Source: Bacteroidaceae bacterium (GTDB lineage Bacteria > Bacteroidota > Bacteroidia > Bacteroidales > Bacteroidaceae). Taken from it: 38,268 bases of DNA. The DNA is taken from assembly GCA_017936265.1 (NCBI GenBank), contig JAGBFX010000054.1, positions 1 to 38,268 of the forward strand. The letters are read 5' to 3'. Numbering within the stretch: the first letter of the stretch is position 1; every line of letters begins with the position of its first letter. Shown here one piece after another: positions 7,764-16,958 of the stretch. A model generated the notes under the pieces. It had not been told where the DNA came from and did no database searches. It saw only the letters and a program-made list of their open reading frames with translations. Made by a program: the position numbers and the translations under genes.

Positions 7764-10661
7764 TTATTTTACAAGTACCTTCTTGACCGCCACATTACCG
7801 TCAGTGCCCTCCACTACAACGACATAGACGCCGTTCTCTACAGCCACAGATGCTGCATTACCGCTGTAGAGGGTTCTTCCGTCAAGACACATTACCTTGA
7901 CTGCCGATGCACCGTCAACCGTTATGCAGCCATTCTCAACGATGACGGCAACCTCCTCGGCCTGCGGATTATCAACGGCTGTGACATCGGCTACCCAGAA
8001 ATATCCGTTATCAGGATATGTAACCGTGTTGTGCGAGAGCACGCCAATCTTGTTCTTTCCGCTGTCATAGCAGTTGACATTAAGCCTGTACTGCTTCAAG
8101 GGCGCCTTGCTGTTGCAGGTGCATGGAACAACAACCTCCGAAGGGACTCCCTTCTTTAACGAGACTGGAATATAGTCACTGCTTATCAGATTTGACACTC
8201 CTACCTTGTTAGATACCTTGATATAGCCGTCATAGTCGCCTTCGGCACATATGAGCTCCATAACCACATTGAACTCGCTGCCCTGCCTTACTGCCGCGCC
8301 GCCATTAATGCTGTACCTTGCATTAGCATAGGGGAGCACTACACTGCCCGCAGTAATATTAAAGTGGCACAAAGGCGCCGACTGCCTTATCTTTTTCCAC
8401 TGGCCATCCTTTCTCTCGCACACGAAAACAATGTAGTTTCCCTGCCTCAATACAGGGAAATAGTCTGCCGCCTTATACTGGATTACGGTATCTGCGTCCT
8501 GCTCCAGCCCTATAATCTCCCCAGTCATGAGCATATGCTTCTCCGCAGTCGATACATCCTCGGCAAACAGGGCCAGTGTACCGCTGTACGCGTCATCAGT
8601 AGACGCAATATTCTTCACTGTGGCCGAAACCTGCAGTTCCTCGCCCCATGCAACCGAGACTGCGCTTATCGCCGTAAGCGACGGTACAGCACCGTCGGGC
8701 AGCGCCTCCACTACAAAACTGCCGCTCTTGCCTTTAATGTCAACAAGCTGCGACTTGTCTACCTCCATAGAATGATTATAATACTCATTCCTCATGTTGT
8801 ACTTGAAAGATATGAAGTACTCGCCATCGCCAGGAATTGTAGAGCCGGAGTCGAATGTTGCAAAAATCTCCTCATCGTCATGCACCTGTATCAATACCGC
8901 ATCGTCGCTCAGCACTGTGCTCTCGCACCCGCCGCCGGGCAGCACCTTGTTAAGAACAGGAGCAATGAGCACAGTAGCGCTGCGGCCGTTGTTGCTCCTG
9001 AACTTGGCATCAAGGGCAATCCTGTCCCCTTTGGCCGAAGGAGTAGCATGGAAGGTGGTCTCCGTTACTTCAATTTCGGGAAGTATCTTGCTTATTCTCA
9101 CCTTGGTGTCAGCAACCTCGAGCCTCAGGCCGTTCTCTGCGCCACGCACATTGTAAAGGTTATCATCGGCATCTCCATAATACATGCTCAACGTATATGT
9201 TCCTGCCTCAAGATAGTTCTGGTTTGACGGGTTGCTGCTTATCGGCAATGTAAGATAGTATCCCAGATCGCCATTAAACTCCATTGTCCCGACATCGGTA
9301 ATCCTTGACGCGCTCACCAGCTCGCCATCCTTCTCAAAGCCGACAATCATTGAAAGGTCTACGCTTGAATGTGAAATATTCAGCAATCCGGCAGCAATCC
9401 TTATGTTCGCAATCCCTTCCACGAAGCTTACAGTCTGCTCCAGGAGCGTTTTTGGCCTCCCTGCATTCAGGTCGGCATTGGCATCCACAACATCCATAAG
9501 GTACACGTTGGGAACACCCTCTGTGTCAAGCTCGTTGTTGCGCGGACGTATGTTGGCAACCAGTGTCTGCCCAACGTTGTAACGGCCGTCGCCGCCACCG
9601 ATGCCCACACCGCTGGGAGACATGTATGTCATATCGAAATAACCGTTATAAGCACCGTCCCAACCCCAGTCAATATGCAGCATGTTGTTCTCATCGATAC
9701 CGTCGCACACAAATGCGTGACCCGAACCATAGGATTGGCTCATTCCGGTATACAACAGCGGCTGGCGTGCCTCAAGGTTCTCGCGTATTATTGAGATATA
9801 CTCATCATTGGTATACTCGCTTCGCCTCACAATTGCCACATCGGGAGAATAGTCAAATATATTCACAAGAGCATAAGAGACATACTCCTCAGAGCTTCCG
9901 GTACCTTCAAGCGCATAGCTGCTGCCAATAGCCTTGCCCACGTCTACCATGAGCTGTGCAACGGCATTGGCATGCGCCGACGCATATCCGCCACGGTAGT
10001 GCTCGAGCATGTATGACCATTGATAGGTGTGAGAGGTAAGCGCGACTGTTTCATCCACATTTGTTATATTATTGTGCCATACAATATCACACGTAGCCTT
10101 CTCGGGCCATTCGTGGAACTTCATAATCTGCGCCATTGCAGTCGCAGTACAGCCGGTAGGAGTTCTCTGACCACCAACTGTAGGGCAAAGGTTGTTATAG
10201 GGAATGCCCTGGTTCCAGCTGGTTTTGAGCATTGGTTCTATCCTTGTCCCGCCTGCCGCAACTTTCGGGGCGGGTTCTATCACGCCCGCACGCACATCAT
10301 CCACAAAACAGCTGTAGTCTGCAAGCCAATCAACAAGCGCAGGAGGCATCTCGCCCGCAACGGTAGAAGCCGAATAGCCGACCACCGGAGAGAGGCAATC
10401 CTCGCCTGAGACAATCACGAAGCCACCCTTGTCCTCGGGTGCAAAAAGATAGTACTGCGCATCCGCTTTGTGGACACCATCCCTGCCTGCGCTCTTCGAA
10501 GGGCCAACAGGCAAAAGGAGAAGCTCTGATTGTTTGAGTTCAGGAATACTTTTCCAGAATGAATTTGCTATCTCAAGAGCCTTTTCAGGGTCTACAGGAC
10601 CGGCAAAGGCCGTAATTGCAAAAAACAGAATAAGGATTGATAATGTAGTCGTTTTCTTCAT
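7764..10661 (-). CDS. C10 (streptopain-like) cysteine protease, paralog of the neighbour
   Basis: 965 residues beginning MKKTTTLSILILFFAITAFAG, a clear signal peptide. The propeptide starts at EKALEIANSFW. Catalytic Cys171 lies in PTGCTATAM and His315 in GHAFVCDG, followed by WGWDGAYNGYF: the same numbering as in the neighbouring protease, so the first 350 residues are a close duplicate. The middle beta-rich region (about 390-880) has diverged much more. The C-terminus (VMCLDGRTLYSG, GVYVVVVEG, KKVLVK) again resembles a type IX secretion type A domain. It has its own promoter and terminator. It faces away from the TonB-dependent receptor gene across a 275-base gap. Confidence 0.9.
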   Translation of the reverse strand: MKKTTTLSILILFFAITAFAGPVDPEKALEIANSFWKSIPELKQSELLLLPVGPSKSAGRDGVHKADAQYYLFAPEDKGGFVIVSGEDCLSPVVGYSASTVAGEMPPALVDWLADYSCFVDDVRAGVIEPAPKVAAGGTRIEPMLKTSWNQGIPYNNLCPTVGGQRTPTGCTATAMAQIMKFHEWPEKATCDIVWHNNITNVDETVALTSHTYQWSYMLEHYRGGYASAHANAVAQLMVDVGKAIGSSYALEGTGSSEEYVSYALVNIFDYSPDVAIVRRSEYTNDEYISIIRENLEARQPLLYTGMSQSYGSGHAFVCDGIDENNMLHIDWGWDGAYNGYFDMTYMSPSGVGIGGGDGRYNVGQTLVANIRPRNNELDTEGVPNVYLMDVVDANADLNAGRPKTLLEQTVSFVEGIANIRIAAGLLNISHSSVDLSMIVGFEKDGELVSASRITDVGTMEFNGDLGYYLTLPISSNPSNQNYLEAGTYTLSMYYGDADDNLYNVRGAENGLRLEVADTKVRISKILPEIEVTETTFHATPSAKGDRIALDAKFRSNNGRSATVLIAPVLNKVLPGGGCESTVLSDDAVLIQVHDDEEIFATFDSGSTIPGDGEYFISFKYNMRNEYYNHSMEVDKSQLVDIKGKSGSFVVEALPDGAVPSLTAISAVSVAWGEELQVSATVKNIASTDDAYSGTLALFAEDVSTAEKHMLMTGEIIGLEQDADTVIQYKAADYFPVLRQGNYIVFVCERKDGQWKKIRQSAPLCHFNITAGSVVLPYANARYSINGGAAVRQGSEFNVVMELICAEGDYDGYIKVSNKVGVSNLISSDYIPVSLKKGVPSEVVVPCTCNSKAPLKQYRLNVNCYDSGKNKIGVLSHNTVTYPDNGYFWVADVTAVDNPQAEEVAVIVENGCITVDGASAVKVMCLDGRTLYSGNAASVAVENGVYVVVVEGTDGNVAVKKVLVK

Positions 10662-10688
10662 AAAATGTCATTTAGAATTGTTTAGGCG

Positions 10689-10721
10689 CAAAAATATGAT
10701 AAAAAGTCCGTGATTGCAAAA
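10689..10721 (-). promoter_or_regulatory. Promoter of the second C10 protease gene
   Basis: Minus strand TTTTG (10717-10721), 20 bases, then TATTTTTG (10689-10696). It begins 28 bases upstream of the start codon. The sequence between and around the boxes matches the neighbour's promoter at almost every base. Confidence 0.8.
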
Positions 10722-10859
10722 TAATTGTAACATAATGTGCATTTAAAAACACATTAAACGAGCAAGTGGGCAACAGTCTGATAAACATTTGCCAAAAATG
10801 ACAAAACAGATGGTTATTATATAAAATTCACTAAAAAGCACTATGAAAAATAGACCCGT

Positions 10860-10875
10860 TAACAACATGTTGTTA
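10860..10875. promoter_or_regulatory. 16-bp perfect palindrome upstream of the TonB receptor
   Basis: TAACAACATGTTGTTA reads the same on both strands. It ends directly at the expected -33 position of the receptor promoter, so it is a candidate binding site for a dimeric regulator. Confidence 0.4.
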
Positions 10876-10906
10876 TTTATTCGCGCGCACATTATCCGTA
10901 ACTTTG
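10876..10906 (+). promoter_or_regulatory. Promoter of the TonB-dependent receptor
   Basis: A -7 box TAACTTTG at 10899-10906 matches TAnnTTTG. The -33 element at the right spacing is only TTTA (10876-10879), which would fit a promoter that depends on an activator. Confidence 0.55.
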
Positions 10907-10936
10907 CAAACGCTAAAAAGACAAATCATTTATATT

Positions 10937-13240
10937 ATGAAAAGAATATTACTAATCTTATTTATCAACATTCTGGGCATCAACGCCCTGCAGGCTTCAC
11001 TCCCAGACGGGATAAGGGAGGGTAACATCATCATGGGTCACGTCATTGCAGATGTTACCGAAGAGGATATACCCTATGCCTCGATATATATCGAGGAGAC
11101 AGGCGACGGCACCGTAAGCAACGAGGATGGACAGTTCGAGTTCCGCAACCTTGCCGCCGGCAAATACCACTTGCGCGTCTCGGCAGTAGGCTATTCGACA
11201 TCAACCAAGGAGGTTGTCGTAAGCAAGGAGTTCACCACTGTCATCCACTTTAAACTAAAGGTTGAGGATGTACAGATGGATGAGCTTGTAGTCTCGGCCA
11301 ACCGCAACGTCGTCAGCCGCAGGGATGCCCCTGTGGTCGTTTCGGTAGCATCTATGGAATTATTCGATGCCGTCAATTCGCTCGACCTCGCAAAGAGCCT
11401 CAACTACATCACAGGCCTGCGCGTGGAGAACAATTGCCAGAACTGCGGATTCCCCCAGGTACGCATAAACGGACTTGAAGGCCCATACTCACAGGTACTC
11501 ATCAACAGCCGCCCTATCGTAAGCGCCCTGAGTGGCGTGTATGGCCTTGAGCAGATACCTGTCAACATGATTGAGCGTGTGGAGGTTGTTCGAGGAGGAG
11601 GCTCGGCCCTTTTCGGCGCCAATGCTGTCGGCGGTACAGTGAACATCATCACCAAGGACCCAACAAGCAACTCATTCTCGTTGACAAGCAACCTCGCATG
11701 TTACGGCGGTGACAGTTGGGAACAGAGTATGGGTGCCAACGCCTCGCTGGTGTCAAAGGACAACACATACGGCATAGCGCTCTATGAGAACTACCGCAAC
11801 CGCAACCCCTATGACCACGACGGCGACGGTTTCTCCGAGCTTGGCAAGGTAAACATCAACACATTCGGCATGAGGGCATTCTACCGTCCTTCATACACCA
11901 GCCGGCTGAGCCTCGAATATCATACAACCAACGAGCTGCGCCGCGGCGGAAACAAATTCGACCTTCAGCCACACGAAAGCGACATCACCGAGCAGACCAA
12001 GCATGTCATCAACAGCGGCGGTGTGACATATGACAAGGGTTGGAGAGGCTACAAGCACAAGTTGTCGCTCTTTGCATCGGTGCAGCACATCGACCGCAAC
12101 AGCTATTACGGTGCACAGCGTGACCCCAACGCATACGGCAAGACCGATGACCTGACATGGATTGCCGGCGCCACATATACAGGACAGATAGACAACTGCC
12201 TCTTCTCGCCATCTGTATTCACAAGCAGTATAGAATATCAGGAGAACAAGCTGCATGATATAATGACAGGCTACAAGCGTGACATGAAACAGGACGTACG
12301 CATTGCGAGCTTCTTTGCACAGAACGAGTGGGACATGAACCTTTTCTCGCTGCTCATGGGCCTGCGCGTGGACAAGCACAACCTCATAGACAACCCTATC
12401 TTCAGCCCGCGAGTGAACCTTCTTTTCAAGCCGAGCAGAGAACTACAGGCACGCCTGACATACTCGACAGGATTCCGTGCGCCGCAGGCATATGATGAGG
12501 ACCTCCATGTTACAGCCGTAGGCGGCGAGGGCGTACAGATTCAGCTCGCCGACAACCTTAAGGAAGAGCGCTCGAACAGCTTCAGCGGCTCTATCGACTG
12601 GACAACCAAGTTCGGTCACTGGCAGGCGAACATACTTCTCGAAGGATTCTACACCGACCTGAACAACGTGTTCATCCTTGAGGATATAGGCCTCAATGCA
12701 GACGGACATGCCATGAAAGAACGTCGCAATGGAGACGGCGCACGCGTGTACGGAGCAAATATCGACGCCAAGATAGCGCACGGCAACGACATCTCGCTGC
12801 AGGTAGGCTTTACCGCACAGCAGAGCCGCTACAAGAGAGCCGAGGTGTGGACCGAGGTTGAGGGCGAAGCACTTACCACCAGACGCATGATGCGTACTCC
12901 CGACTACTACGGATACTTCACATTGACATCATCGCCGCTGAAGCGTCTTGCCCTCTCGCTGACAGGAACATACACCGGTTCAATGATTGTACCGCACTAT
13001 GCAGGTTACATCGAGAATGACCGCATGGAGACCACACCCGACTTCGTTGACCTGAACCTGAAGGCAGCATACACATTCGTCCTGCACGACCATATAAACC
13101 TTGAAATCAATGCAGGAGTGCAGAATATCCTTGACAGTTTCCAGGGAGACCTTGACAAGGGCGAGTTCCGCGATTCGGGATATTTCTACGGCCCCACACA
13201 GCCACGCACATTCTTTGTAGGAATAAAGATTACGCAATAA
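10937..13240 (+). CDS. TonB-dependent outer membrane receptor
   Basis: 767 residues counted from MKRILLILFIN; this start follows the -7 box by 30 bases and exposes a signal peptide (1-20). Residues about 30-110 form a carboxypeptidase-D-like regulatory domain (GHVIADVTEEDIPYASIYIE). DELVVSA (115-121) is a likely TonB box region. The plug contains VRINGLEGPYSQVLIN and VEVVRGGGSALFGANAVGG (about 215-233), followed by a 22-strand-type barrel ending in an aromatic-rich strand (RTFFVGIKITQ). There is no SusD partner, so this is a stand-alone BtuB/metal-complex type receptor rather than a glycan importer. NCQNCG in the plug is a Cys pair of unknown meaning. The ligand is not identifiable. Confidence 0.92.
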   Translation: MKRILLILFINILGINALQASLPDGIREGNIIMGHVIADVTEEDIPYASIYIEETGDGTVSNEDGQFEFRNLAAGKYHLRVSAVGYSTSTKEVVVSKEFTTVIHFKLKVEDVQMDELVVSANRNVVSRRDAPVVVSVASMELFDAVNSLDLAKSLNYITGLRVENNCQNCGFPQVRINGLEGPYSQVLINSRPIVSALSGVYGLEQIPVNMIERVEVVRGGGSALFGANAVGGTVNIITKDPTSNSFSLTSNLACYGGDSWEQSMGANASLVSKDNTYGIALYENYRNRNPYDHDGDGFSELGKVNINTFGMRAFYRPSYTSRLSLEYHTTNELRRGGNKFDLQPHESDITEQTKHVINSGGVTYDKGWRGYKHKLSLFASVQHIDRNSYYGAQRDPNAYGKTDDLTWIAGATYTGQIDNCLFSPSVFTSSIEYQENKLHDIMTGYKRDMKQDVRIASFFAQNEWDMNLFSLLMGLRVDKHNLIDNPIFSPRVNLLFKPSRELQARLTYSTGFRAPQAYDEDLHVTAVGGEGVQIQLADNLKEERSNSFSGSIDWTTKFGHWQANILLEGFYTDLNNVFILEDIGLNADGHAMKERRNGDGARVYGANIDAKIAHGNDISLQVGFTAQQSRYKRAEVWTEVEGEALTTRRMMRTPDYYGYFTLTSSPLKRLALSLTGTYTGSMIVPHYAGYIENDRMETTPDFVDLNLKAAYTFVLHDHINLEINAGVQNILDSFQGDLDKGEFRDSGYFYGPTQPRTFFVGIKITQ

Positions 13241-13252
13241 GCTGTTGAAACC

Positions 13253-13295
13253 AAAAATAAAACGGGAAGTTTTTTTGCCTTCCCGTTTTATTTTT
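13253..13295. terminator. Bidirectional terminator after the TonB receptor
   Basis: A perfect 17-bp stem (13253-13269 with 13279-13295) has A/T-rich outer ends, giving U tracts in both directions. It separates the receptor from the convergent Ala/Lys-rich protein gene. Confidence 0.92.
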
Positions 13296-13383
13296 AACCC
13301 ACCATGCAACCCTCTTTGAAAACCGGTTCGCGCACTTTTTATCTGTACTCTGTCATCTTCACACCCTCCAAGATTCATGACAT

Positions 13384-13412
13384 AAAAAACGACCCCTCTT
13401 TGAGGAGCCGTT
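13384..13412 (-). terminator. Terminator of the Ala/Lys-rich protein gene
   Basis: An 11-bp stem with two G-T pairs (13388-13398 with 13402-13412) and a three-base loop is followed by T residues on the minus strand. Confidence 0.8.
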
Positions 13413-13434
13413 CATCATCATCTTGAGCAAAGAA

Positions 13435-13974
13435 TTACTTGTTTGCCTTCTTGGCAGCCTTAACAGCCTTCTTCTCAGCCTTCAGTCTTGCCTTCTCAGC
13501 TTTTTTAGCATCCTTCTCGCTCAAAGCAGCTTTACCGGGAGCGCCTTTAGGACCGGCCTCTCTAACAGCAGCCTTGGGAGCTGCCTCTCTAACAGCAGCC
13601 TTGGGAGCAGCCTCTCTAACAGCAGCCTTTGGCTCAGCCTCTCTTACAGCCTCATACTCAGTAGCCTTCAAAGTCTGCTTTGCAGCCTTCTTCTCGGTTT
13701 TCTTTGCCTTTGCAGCCTTTTCAGCAGCCTTTGCAGCCTTTTCAGCAGCCTTTGCTGTTTTCTTTGTGGCAGCCTTTGCAGGAGCGCCCTTTACAGCAGC
13801 CTTGGGAGCTGCCTCTCTAACGGCAGCCTTTGGCTCAGCCTCTCTTACAGCACCTTTTACCGCTTCCTTTACCGCCTCTTTCTTTGTAGCAACCTCACCG
13901 TTGTTTGCAACCTGAGCGTTAGCTGTAAAGCCAAGAGCCAGGAACAACATCATTACAAAAAATTTTGCTTTCAT
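13435..13974 (-). CDS. Exported Ala/Lys-rich nonapeptide-repeat protein
   Basis: 179 residues. MKAKFFVMMLFLALGFTANA is a signal peptide with cleavage before Gln21. The mature protein is made of two blocks of nine-residue units of the type VREAEPKAA / VREAAPKAA (three units around 43-69, four around 110-145). These blocks are separated by KAAEKAA-type helical repeats, and the tail is almost pure Lys/Ala/Glu. It is strongly basic and resembles eukaryotic H1 tails or bacterial histone-like AlaLys proteins, yet carries an export signal. Function is unknown; binding to a polyanion outside the cytoplasm is one guess. Long frames on the opposite strand are by-products of the repeats. Promoter and terminator are both visible. 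Confidence 0.85.
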   Translation of the reverse strand: MKAKFFVMMLFLALGFTANAQVANNGEVATKKEAVKEAVKGAVREAEPKAAVREAAPKAAVKGAPAKAATKKTAKAAEKAAKAAEKAAKAKKTEKKAAKQTLKATEYEAVREAEPKAAVREAAPKAAVREAAPKAAVREAGPKGAPGKAALSEKDAKKAEKARLKAEKKAVKAAKKANK

Positions 13975-14019
13975 TGTTTAGAATTTTATGTTAATAAATA
14001 GCATTCCCAAAACGAGCCG

Positions 14020-14050
14020 CAAAATTACTAAAAAATCTTAAAACAACAAA
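14020..14050 (-). promoter_or_regulatory. Promoter of the Ala/Lys-rich protein gene
   Basis: Minus strand TTTG (14047-14050), 19 bases, TAATTTTG (14020-14027). This leaves a leader of about 40 bases before the start codon at 13974. Confidence 0.7.
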
Positions 14051-14163
14051 AGGTTTTTCTTCTTTTTTTACAAAAAAGGCGTTATATTCCTTTGAAAGTA
14101 AGCAAAAAAGCATTTTTTGAGGGGTTAACAGAACTTGTCACAATAAAAAGTAGGGGTATATAA

Positions 14164-15468
14164 CTATTCAAGAACCATAAGGAAAGTAACTCTCTCATCG
14201 CTGTTCTGTGAGAGGGTCAATGTACCGCCATGCAAACGTATTATCTGTTTAGAGACGGCAAGGCCGATGCCGGAACCGTCACGCTTGGTAGTAAAGAACG
14301 GAGTAAAGATGTCGGCAGCCACATCGACTGGAATTGCGCCACCGCTGTTGCTTATCTCAATGTGAACCCTCTCATCAGGAGCTATGCGTGAGCGCAGCTC
14401 AATCCACTGCGGGCCACCGCGCATGACACAGGCCTCAACGGCATTCTTAACAAGGTTGACAAGCACCTGGGAGAGCTGTCCATGGTCGGCATATATCATA
14501 GTGTCCTGCGGCACGACCTCGACCCTGAGTTCCACCCCCTGAAGATTTACCAATGAAGTGACCTCGCCAAACAGTTCCACAAGATATAAAGGTGCTTTCT
14601 TTGGTGGCGGAATACGTGTCACCGAACGGAACGAATCGACAAACTGCATCAGCCTGTCGCTTGTGGAGTGTATTGTCTCAAGCCCTTGCTGCAATACCTC
14701 GGCATTCTCCTTGTTATGCAGAAGAGTGTTGCTTATCGATGTCACAGGAGCAAGGGAGTTCATTATCTCATGAGTGAGTATGCGCGTCAGCTTTTCCCAT
14801 GCGAGCCCCTCCTGTATATCAAGTTCGCGGTTGATATTGTCAATTGAGACCACCCGCAACATGTGCCCTTCGTACTGCATTGAAGAACAGCTGAACAACA
14901 GATTTACGTCACCGGTCTCCGTTGCAAAACATACACTCTTCTGTTACTGGGGAGCAATGGCAAGAAGCGTGTCGGCAATGTCGGATGATATCTGACGCAA
15001 CCTTTCGGCATGGCTCAGCATAGGCACGCCCAACAGACTCATAGCCTTGCTGTTGTACTGTTTTACCGTACCATTCTCAAGCAGTACTATAATACCGATG
15101 CTGGCACATTCAATTACAGTCTCAAAATACTTCTCCTTGTCTGCAGCCTTCATCTTGGCCTCATCAAGCACCTCTTTTATCTTATTGAGCGAATAGTTGA
15201 CAACAGCATGCTCGGTACGTAACGGATTGTCGACAAAGCGGAACGAGAAGTCATTGTTGCGAACTGCGCTGAATACAAAGTCAAGGTTCTTTACTATTCT
15301 ACGGTAAACACCTATGAGTTTCCACGCCAAGAATGCCACAAGGATTATTACAGGCGTCAGAAAGCCATAATGTCCACGCGCCACAAGCCACCCGAAAAGC
15401 GCGCTCGCCGCCACAAGAAGGGCAACGAGCAACAACAGTCTGAGTATCGGGAGCCTGCGTATCCTCAT
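14164..15468 (-). pseudogene. NtrB-type sensor histidine kinase interrupted by an in-frame TAA
   Basis: Read as one frame this is a 434-codon kinase with a stop at codon 175 (14944-14946, context CAG TAA CAG). The front part has two membrane helices (about 9-28 and 36-55), a linker and a PAS-like sensor region (IGIIVLLENGTVKQYNSKAMSLLG). After the stop the same frame continues without any shift (QKSVCFATETGDVNLLFSCSS), then the H-box ILTHEIMNSLAPVTS (His at codon 233), N-box LVNLVKNAVEA and G-box GSGIGLAVSKQI. The kinase half could restart at TTG 14898 or ATG 14880, giving a soluble kinase without sensor. Its start overlaps the response regulator stop (ATGA). Alternatives are a recent nonsense mutation, translational restart or a sequencing error. 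Confidence 0.85.
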
Positions 15469-16805
15469 AGGCCATAACGTTTAATCTTGTTATATAATGT
15501 CTGACGTGTTATGCCCAACCGCTGTGCCACCATGGAGAGATTGCCGCCGCACGACTCAATGGCCTCGGCAATGGCTGTCCGTTCCATATCCTCGAGCGTG
15601 GAGGCACTGCCCCTTGACTGACTCTGCGGGACATAAAGCTGCAGATGCTCGGGCTGTATCTCGCCGCCGTCGCACATGATTACCGCCTTCTCCATTATGT
15701 TCTGCAGTTCGCGGATATTACCCTCGAAGGTATGTGAAATAAGCCTTGACGCAGCAGCCTGAGAGATACTTAAAGGCTCTTTCTTATATTTCTCGCAGTA
15801 GTGTGCAAGGAAAATCCCCGCAAGCGGGACAATATCGACAGCACGTTTCCGGAGCGGCGGCAGGTTTATGTGTATCGTGTTTATACGGAACAAGAGGTCC
15901 TGACGGAACTCACCGCTCTCGACCATTGAGAAGAGGTTGCGGTTGGTAGCCGCCACAAGGCGAATATCTATCGGCTTTGCCGTATTCCCGCCCAACGGAA
16001 CAACCATGCGGCTCTGCAATGCAACCAGCATCTTTGCCTGCAAGTGAAGCGGCAGGTTTCCAATCTCATCCATGAAGAGCGTTGAGCCGTTTGCCGCCAC
16101 CATTTTTCCTTCGCGGTCGGCATATGCATCGGTAAATGCACCCTTCTTATGCCCGAAGAGTTCACTTTCGAACAGCGACTCAGGTATCGCACCCATATCA
16201 AGAGAAACCATAGGCTTGCCACAGCGCGCCGACATACGGTGAATCTCCCGTGCCAACAGTTCCTTTCCTGTTCCATTCTCGCCTGTAATCAGGATATTCG
16301 CATCGGTCACAGCCACACGTTCCACGACAGCGCGTATGTGCTCCATCTCGGCACTTGTGCCCCAAAACATCGGAATCTCGCTGCGCTGCGGTACCGCAGC
16401 ACCCTTCTTGCCCTTCTCCTTTGTACTTTCGAGAGCATTCATCAGGGTCTCCATCAGCTTCTCGTTATTCCATGGTTTGACAACAAAGTCGAATGCACCA
16501 TGCTTCATCGCCTTGACGGCAAGGTCAATGTCGGCATATGCGGTAAACAGCACTACCTTCACTTGCGGAAACTTGGCGTTTACCTCCTTGAGCCAGAAGA
16601 TACCCTCATTGCCGGTGTTTATTCCCGCATTGAAGTTCATGTCAAGCAACAGCACATTCGGCAGTTCCGCAGATATTGTCGAGAGCAGCGTCGTAGGCGA
16701 AGAGAGTGTCACCACCTTCGCAAAATAACCGTCGGCGAGCAGTTTCACCGCCGACAGAATATTCCTGTTATCATCGACTATAAGTAATGTTCCTCTCTTT
16801 GCCAT
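15465..16805 (-). CDS. NtrC-family sigma-54-dependent response regulator
   Basis: 446 residues. The receiver domain has DD at 11-12, phospho-acceptor Asp55 in LLLDMNF, Thr88 and Lys110. The AAA+ domain has Walker A GENGTGKE (175-182), the sigma-54 contact loop as GAFTDA (222-227) instead of the usual GAFTGA, and Walker B LFMDEIG (243-249). A Fis-type helix-turn-helix lies at 424-443 (VAQRLGITRQTLYNKIKRYG). It activates sigma-54 RNA polymerase when phosphorylated. It is coupled to the kinase gene by ATGA overlap and follows the export genes. The only clear sigma-54 promoter I see is ahead of the TolC gene at the other end of this locus, which is its likely target. Confidence 0.95.
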   Translation of the reverse strand: MAKRGTLLIVDDNRNILSAVKLLADGYFAKVVTLSSPTTLLSTISAELPNVLLLDMNFNAGINTGNEGIFWLKEVNAKFPQVKVVLFTAYADIDLAVKAMKHGAFDFVVKPWNNEKLMETLMNALESTKEKGKKGAAVPQRSEIPMFWGTSAEMEHIRAVVERVAVTDANILITGENGTGKELLAREIHRMSARCGKPMVSLDMGAIPESLFESELFGHKKGAFTDAYADREGKMVAANGSTLFMDEIGNLPLHLQAKMLVALQSRMVVPLGGNTAKPIDIRLVAATNRNLFSMVESGEFRQDLLFRINTIHINLPPLRKRAVDIVPLAGIFLAHYCEKYKKEPLSISQAAASRLISHTFEGNIRELQNIMEKAVIMCDGGEIQPEHLQLYVPQSQSRGSASTLEDMERTAIAEAIESCGGNLSMVAQRLGITRQTLYNKIKRYGL

Positions 16806-16882
16806 AGCGCGAAGTTAATAATATTAATCAGAAACAACAATACTTGATATTCTTTGAAACTGTTTAAAGTTTATTTTGAGCT

Positions 16883-16911
16883 CTCCGCTATGTCATCCTA
16901 ACACAGCGGAG
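16883..16911. other. Hairpin between permease and regulator genes
   Basis: Stem CTCCGCTATGT / ACACAGCGGAG (10 of 11 pairs standard) with a seven-base loop. There is no T tract on either side, so it is not a classical terminator; it may be an attenuator or RNA-stability element. Confidence 0.45.
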
Positions 16912-16919
16912 GCCCTTAC

Positions 16920-16958
16920 CCATTAAACATTAAAGATTACTCATTTAACATTAAACAT
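16920..16958. repeat. AACATTAAAC-type repeat abutting a stop codon
   Basis: Units of CATTAAACATTAAA and CATTTAACATTAAACATTAA run directly into the stop codon of the permease gene (16958-16960), as at 3239-3299. Confidence 0.6.

Noticed and set aside
13423-14001. Long plus-strand reading frames opposite the Ala/Lys-rich gene
   Set aside because: They are by-products of the repeats. The minus-strand gene has signal peptide, promoter and terminator; the plus-strand frames have none.
14941-14949. CAG TAA CAG as a programmed stop-codon readthrough site
   Set aside because: It only loosely recalls a plant-virus readthrough context. There is no bacterial precedent I can cite; mutation or sequencing error is simpler.
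16810-16840. TTG-N20-TAACTTCG promoter just before the response regulator
   Set aside because: It would start transcription at the start codon itself, giving a leaderless message, and the -7 box is imperfect. Not strong enough to list.
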